From: Myripristis murdjan
Taxonomy: Eukaryota; Chordata; Actinopteri; Holocentriformes; Holocentridae
Direction of reading: 5' to 3'
Assembly (NCBI RefSeq): GCF_902150065.1
Contig: NC_044003.1
Location: forward strand, 20,864,987-20,928,986
DNA length: 64,000 nt
Shown here: positions 59,494-64,000 of the stretch, piece after piece
How positions within the stretch are numbered: the stretch's first letter is position 1
Layout: the number at the start of each line of letters is the position of its first letter
Translations under genes and position numbers: made by a program
The notes under the pieces: model-generated
The model's input: only the letters and a program-made list of their open reading frames with translations
Told to the model about the DNA's origin: nothing
The model's database searches: none

Positions 59494-61632
59494 ATGCGTG
59501 GTATTTCTGGTAGTTATGTGCTTGCAGCCCTGCTGCTGTCAGTAGCATGGGCTGACCATCATGAGGGGCACCACCATGGCCATAGTGCCACTGGAGAGGC
59601 CCACAGCCATGAGGGAGAGGATATCTGCCACAAGATATCCCCTCCCAATGCTGACTTTGCCTTTGCCCTCTACAAAAATCTGAATGCCAAGACCGCTGCC
59701 GGAAAGAACATCTTCTACTCCCCGCTGGGCATCGCCACAGTCCTGTCCATGCTGTCCCTGGGGGCCCATGGTGCCACCCACAGCGAAATGTTCACCACCC
59801 TGGGTTACAGCCCCCTCAGCATGACTCAAGACCAGGTCAACGAAGCGTATAAGCACCTTCTCCACATGCTCGGTCACAGCCAGGAGGCTCAGCAGCTGGA
59901 AGTTGGCAATGCCCTAGTCCTGCGCACTGGCTTCAATCCCGTGGAGAAGTTTATGAAGGACCTCAAGGACTACTACTCTGGAGAGACCTTCGATGTTGAC
60001 TTCAACACCCCTGATACCGCCGTGACGAAGATCAACAGCTTCATTGCCAAAAAGACACACGACAAGATCGATAACATGCTGAGCTCGCTGGACCCTGACA
60101 CAGCCATGGTCCTGATCAACTATGTATTCTTCAGAGGTAGGAGGGACACACAGACACACATACTCGCATGCACACAGATAGCCAGCTAGGAGGAGTGGTA
60201 GACATTCATGCCCACACACGCATGCACAAGTATATGCATACAAATACATCAAGGGTGTCATTGTGGCTGTGTAAACACAAACTCTGTACACTGACAGCTG
60301 ACAACATGGCCAGTCATATGCAATATTACCCACTCTTAATGTTGTAAATATGGTGTATGATGAGCATTAACTATACCACAAAATCTGACAACAAATAATA
60401 ATAAATCATTAAATGTTACTATGAATGCTATATCCATTTCTACCTTCCAACATTTCATACAGGGAAGTGGGAGAAGCCCTTCGATGCCGAACAGACACAC
60501 AAGGCAGATTTCCACGTGGATGACGCCACAACTGTTCAGGTGGACATGATGAAGAGGACCGGCCGCTACGACTTCTACCAGGACCAGGACAACCACACCA
60601 CCGTCATCATGCTGCCCTATAAGAGCAACACCTCCATGATGATCGTCCTGCCCGATGAGGGCAAGATGGCGGAGGTGGAGGGCTACATCAACAAGGATTA
60701 CATCAGGCACTGGCATGACTCACTCTTCAGGAGGTAAGAGAGGGATTTCACTTATTTTGAAGATTTTATATTTTGTATAAAAAAATAGGTTTTAGGTGCA
60801 GTGTTTTCTTTTTTTTTTTTTACACAGACAGTGTAACCATTGACTGGGTGAACTTGTGATCAAGTAAATTTAGAGCACATGTGGTGTGTGTGGCTTACTT
60901 TGAAATTGCAAGTAATGCGTCCACAGAACCAGCACAGCCCAATCTAATCCAGCAAACTGTATATTAAAGTAAATCTGATACCTCTGTCACTGATTATGTT
61001 GTTTTCTTTCTCAGCTCAGTGGAGTTGTACCTGCCTAAATTTTCCATCTCAGCCGATGCCTCCCTGGCTGACACGCTGAAAGAGATGGGCATCGTGAGCG
61101 CATTCGGAGACACAGCCGATTTCAGTGGCATCTCTGAGGAGGTCAAGCTCAAAGTCTCAAAGGTAGGATGGGGAAGTGTGGCCTCATATGGGAAAAAAGA
61201 GGCCTTATGAACATGGAAATAATGCTTACGGCACCATGTAGTAGATTATTAAGGCCTCGTAAAAATATCAGATTTGACAGAAGAACATCAATATGTTCCC
61301 AATCAAATAGGTGCTGTATTAAACCCTTCACTATATTCTAGCTGCCACAGCTTTACGCTGTGAAATAATAATATATTATGAAAGAAAATAAAGCAAAAAC
61401 ACCTGTATCCATTCATGACCTCCTCCTGGCTCCTTCAAAGGTGTCCCACAAAGCTGTGCTGAGCGTGGATGAGACTGGAACAGAGGCAGCGTCTGCAACC
61501 ACTGCCGAGATCATGCCAATGAGTCTGCCTGACAACATGAAACTCGACAGGCCCTTCCTCGTCTTCATCCTGGAGCACTCCACCAAGAGCGTGCTCTTCA
61601 TGGGCAAGATAAACAACCCCACCGCCGAGTGA
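59494..61632 (+). CDS. serpina1: Alpha-1-antitrypsin homologue (inhibitory serpin)
   Basis: A secreted plasma inhibitor of serine proteases such as elastase. Exons 59494-60136, 60463-60733, 61015-61162 and 61441-61632 give 417 residues, the usual size. The ATG at 59494 follows the acceptor at 59484 and opens a signal peptide ([20 protein letters not shown]). The mature N-terminus is histidine-rich ([11 protein letters not shown]...HSHEG). Serpin blocks include [48 protein letters not shown] and [20 protein letters not shown]. The hinge [16 protein letters not shown] has the small residues needed for loop insertion. The loop carries IMPMSLP, placing Met-Ser at P1-P1' as in human alpha-1-antitrypsin, which predicts elastase inhibition and sensitivity to oxidation. 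The clmn-glrx5 linkage fits the human SERPINA region. AATAAA lies at 62131. Confidence 0.95.
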
Positions 61633-62130
61633 AGGCGCAGGCGAGGGAACTGATTACCATTGTATCTCATCGACCACCCTTTACAGTTTAGCATAAAGTA
61701 TGCTTGTGCCCGAGTATCTTTCTTAGCAGGGGAATGTTTGCTGACTTCACAAAAGAAGTAACATTAAAAAAGTTATTTTCATTAAAATATAAGAATTTGT
61801 TGAAGGAACTGAGGAGCTGTTACACAAAGTCAAATACAAATGTGTTTGTGTCTGTGTGTTTGAGTGTGTGTTCATGTATAGTTGTACATGTTTGTCTTTT
61901 ACATTGAAAAGTCAACTTTATTTTGACATGGTAATTTTCATATGCAATTGCTTACCTCAAAATGGTTTTCCATCACATCTGTCACCCAGCTCCCACCTCT
62001 TCACAGACTGGTCAATGCTTGTCTTTCTTTTTCTTCTCCAAAAAGGACTGAGGGCCATGTGTACGTCCAGTAAATATTCTTTTCCCCAATTACAAATACT
62101 TTGCCATTTTTATGAGAAATATGGTTGTTT

Positions 62131-62136
62131 AATAAA
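62131..62136 (+). terminator. Probable serpina1 poly(A) signal
   Basis: AATAAA about 500 bases after the serpina1 stop, followed by GTTTTTACACAAACGTGTTGTG, a plausible downstream element. Confidence 0.5.
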
Positions 62137-62984
62137 AGTTTTTACACAAACGTGTTGTGTAAAAAAATATAGTATGTCACTTTTTCACTGTACATGAATT
62201 GTTAAAATGGGAGCAAAGTAAAGACACATAATCATGAAAAGCTGACACTTTCTTTTCTTTGCTTTAAACTTTAAACTCTCATTGTTTTCAAGATGAGGCA
62301 ACAGAAAAATGACCCAACACTTTATTGGCTATTGTCTGTATGATGTAGAATACTCATTCATGCGGTTTTATGAATAATATGTAAAAATTACATGACAGTT
62401 TTTATGATTTTAGCACATGGTAACAAATGCAAAATTTACATATAAGCCAAAATGGATGTACATGTTGGAATGAAATTCTGTATAAAATAAAAATAAAAAA
62501 GCAGCAGATTCTTAACCCACATTTTCAGAACAAAACCCACTACCTCACCAGCAGTTCTTTACCCCTGAGTGCTGTGTGAGCTGTGTTGCATCAGATATAG
62601 CCAGACCAGATCTCATGTACAGGACAGGGAGTGGGGACTGGGCCTGCTTAATCTTTAATAGACCGGTCAGCTGACTCTCTTGGAGCTATTTAATGACAGA
62701 GCTTCTGCCAAACTGTCTCAGGCAAAGAGGACATTGACGATAAGCTTCGTCCTTTGTTCAAAATTTTTGGTTAGTTAAAGCACCTTAATATTGCCACTGT
62801 ATCATTTTTAAAAGCCTGTGAGCCACGAGGTAATGTCTGTTTGATATTTAGGTATCCTACAGTGGAAGATTGATTTTCAAACAAGTGCAGGCCCACTGCT
62901 GGACCCTGTTGCCTTGCTGCATGTCAGGAGAATGCAAGTAGTGGGAGGATAGGGTTTGGACATTCTGGCCTACAGGCAAAGTAA

Positions 62985-63123
62985 TAAAGTCCACACCAAA
63001 TTCCATGGTTATCCTGATAGATTTTGAGATATGGTGCACAAGACAAACCTAACAGTGGTGCAAAAACAGAGGTGCCCAAAGTCTTTCCTATAATGAACCA
63101 AAACTTAATCTAGTTGGATTAAA

Positions 63124-63158
<35 letters not shown>

Positions 63159-63620
63159 ATAATAATAACAATAATAATAATAATAATACATAAATGTTGA
63201 TGTTATGTGAAATTGCAGTACATTAAAAAGTGTTACATTTTATAGAAAAGTAATACCATAATTTTTCATAGAATAGACATACATAATTTAATAGGGAAGC
63301 TCAACAGCACCATGCTGCACATGGCCATAAAACTCAGATGATGTACTTTTTAGCTGTGCAACATTTATATTTCATAGTCATTAGGATTTTACAGCACTTT
63401 CAAAATAAGAGGAGAATAGGCATTAGCTTGTCAAATGCCATGGCAGGCTAAAACAAAGGGAGTGTGGACCAAATGTGGCCCCTAGGCTCCAAATTTGGTG
63501 GCTCTGAGCTAGAGGGAAGGTCACCAAAACTGACAGTTCATCCTGTGGGGATCATGAATGTGGTTATTCATCAAACTGCATGGAAATCATGTAAAGTTGT
63601 CTATGTAAAGTGTGTAAAGT
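62985..63620. repeat. Interspersed repeat fragments inside the serpina1 pseudogene
   Basis: Phrases such as ACCAAATTCCATGGTTATCC (62996), TAGATTTTGAGATATGGTGC (63019) and TTCATCCTGTGGGGATCATG (63537) resemble a very common teleost repeat. They replace the region where serpina1 exons 2-4 should be. No ends or coding parts were defined. Confidence 0.4.
63125..63187. repeat. Compound (TAC)n(TAA)n microsatellite
   Basis: About eleven TAC units followed by about ten TAA/CAA units. It is the largest trinucleotide repeat in the window and is likely to vary in length. Confidence 0.9.
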
Positions 63621-64000
63621 GTTGAACCGATGGACACAGACAGACATGTGGATAGATGGATGGACCAACAAAGCCATCGTGAGGCTGTGCCTGCCAGAGG
63701 GGCCAAAATGTTGCATTTCAACAGGCTTTCTAGCTTCCACAGCTTTATCATATGTGCAAAACATTCAAGAAAATGGATCCAAAACACTCGCATCCATTGA
63801 TGACCTCCCCCTGGTTCCTCTGCAGGCATCCTACAAGCCCATGCTGAGCACCAACGGAGGCAGCATCTTCCACCACTGTCACAAGTGTGCCAGCGAGTCT
63901 GCCTGACACCATTAAACTCAACCTTCACACTTCCTTGTCTTTGTCCTGGAGCACTCTACCAAGTGCAGCCTCTTCATGGGAAAGCAAAGCGATCCCGCAG

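Larger units (their letters stand above)
62279..64000 (+). pseudogene. Decayed tandem copy of serpina1, running off the window
   Basis: The segment at 62279-62840 aligns with 58420-59240: the same upstream flank, promoter, TATTTAA box and exon 1. The exon 1 donor is changed from GTAAGC to ATAAGC, and the HNF1-like site has a G-to-C change at its first base. The coding exons 2-4 are missing. A copy of the last exon with its flank is present: 63775-63825 matches the intron before serpina1 exon 5, and 63826-64000 matches the exon itself. There, the hinge is rewritten (MLSTNGG), a TGA stands before the conserved FDRPF-type block, and the later DNA still reads like VFVLEHSTKCSLFMG. It is a host gene pseudogene left by tandem duplication and internal deletion. 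Confidence 0.85.

Noticed and set aside
1-64000. Search by eye for tRNA, rRNA, CRISPR arrays and retrovirus-like elements
   Set aside because: No cloverleaf with A and B boxes, rRNA block, regularly spaced repeats, long terminal repeats or capsid/polymerase-bearing element was recognised.

Overview
The window is nuclear DNA of a ray-finned fish, probably a percomorph teleost. All genes are vertebrate-type, with GT-AG introns and canonical poly(A) signals. The repeats are hAT, PIF/Harbinger and L2/Rex1-type LINE fragments, foldback MITEs and many A/T tracts. No CRISPR array, operon, rRNA, tRNA or retrovirus-like element was seen. Gene identities come from recognising protein families by eye; no database was searched.

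Layout from left to right: (1) tdrd6 (+), germ-granule multi-Tudor protein, 3356-15214, with a possible 5' non-coding exon at 780. (2) pla2g7 (-), PAF-acetylhydrolase, 24306-17044, convergent with tdrd6. (3) ints9 (+), Integrator subunit 9, 25184-37096, head-to-head with pla2g7. (4) glrx5 (-), mitochondrial CGFS glutaredoxin, 42486-39958. (5) prkrip1 (+), an intronless copy at 42895-43452, head-to-head with glrx5. (6) clmn (+), calmin, 46798-52682. (7) A divergent, probably non-inhibitory clade A serpin (+), 54252-57451. (8) serpina1 (+), alpha-1-antitrypsin homologue, 59494-61632, with a liver-type promoter and non-coding first exon near 58900-59000. (9) A decayed tandem copy of serpina1 from about 62280 to the window edge. 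For the spliced genes every exon was placed by hand so that splice sites and reading phase agree; the joined lengths (about 2234, 434, 655, 156, 926, 497 and 417 residues) fit the families.

The genes do not form one pathway. They are housekeeping or tissue genes in two head-to-head pairs (pla2g7/ints9 and glrx5/prkrip1) that probably share promoters, followed by a small serpin cluster. The clmn-glrx5-serpin part matches the linkage at human 14q32, and tdrd6-pla2g7 matches human 6p12. ints9 and prkrip1 come from other human chromosomes, so the window also records rearrangements.

I found no wholly new system. The points most worth a second look are an array of tiny alternating-phase exons at the 3' end of tdrd6, the N-myristoylation-like start inside pla2g7, the degenerate reactive loop and low-complexity insert of the first serpin, the histidine-rich N-terminus of serpina1, its promoter-retaining pseudogene copy, the intronless prkrip1, nested hAT elements, and a nearly perfect 190-bp hairpin just downstream of clmn.
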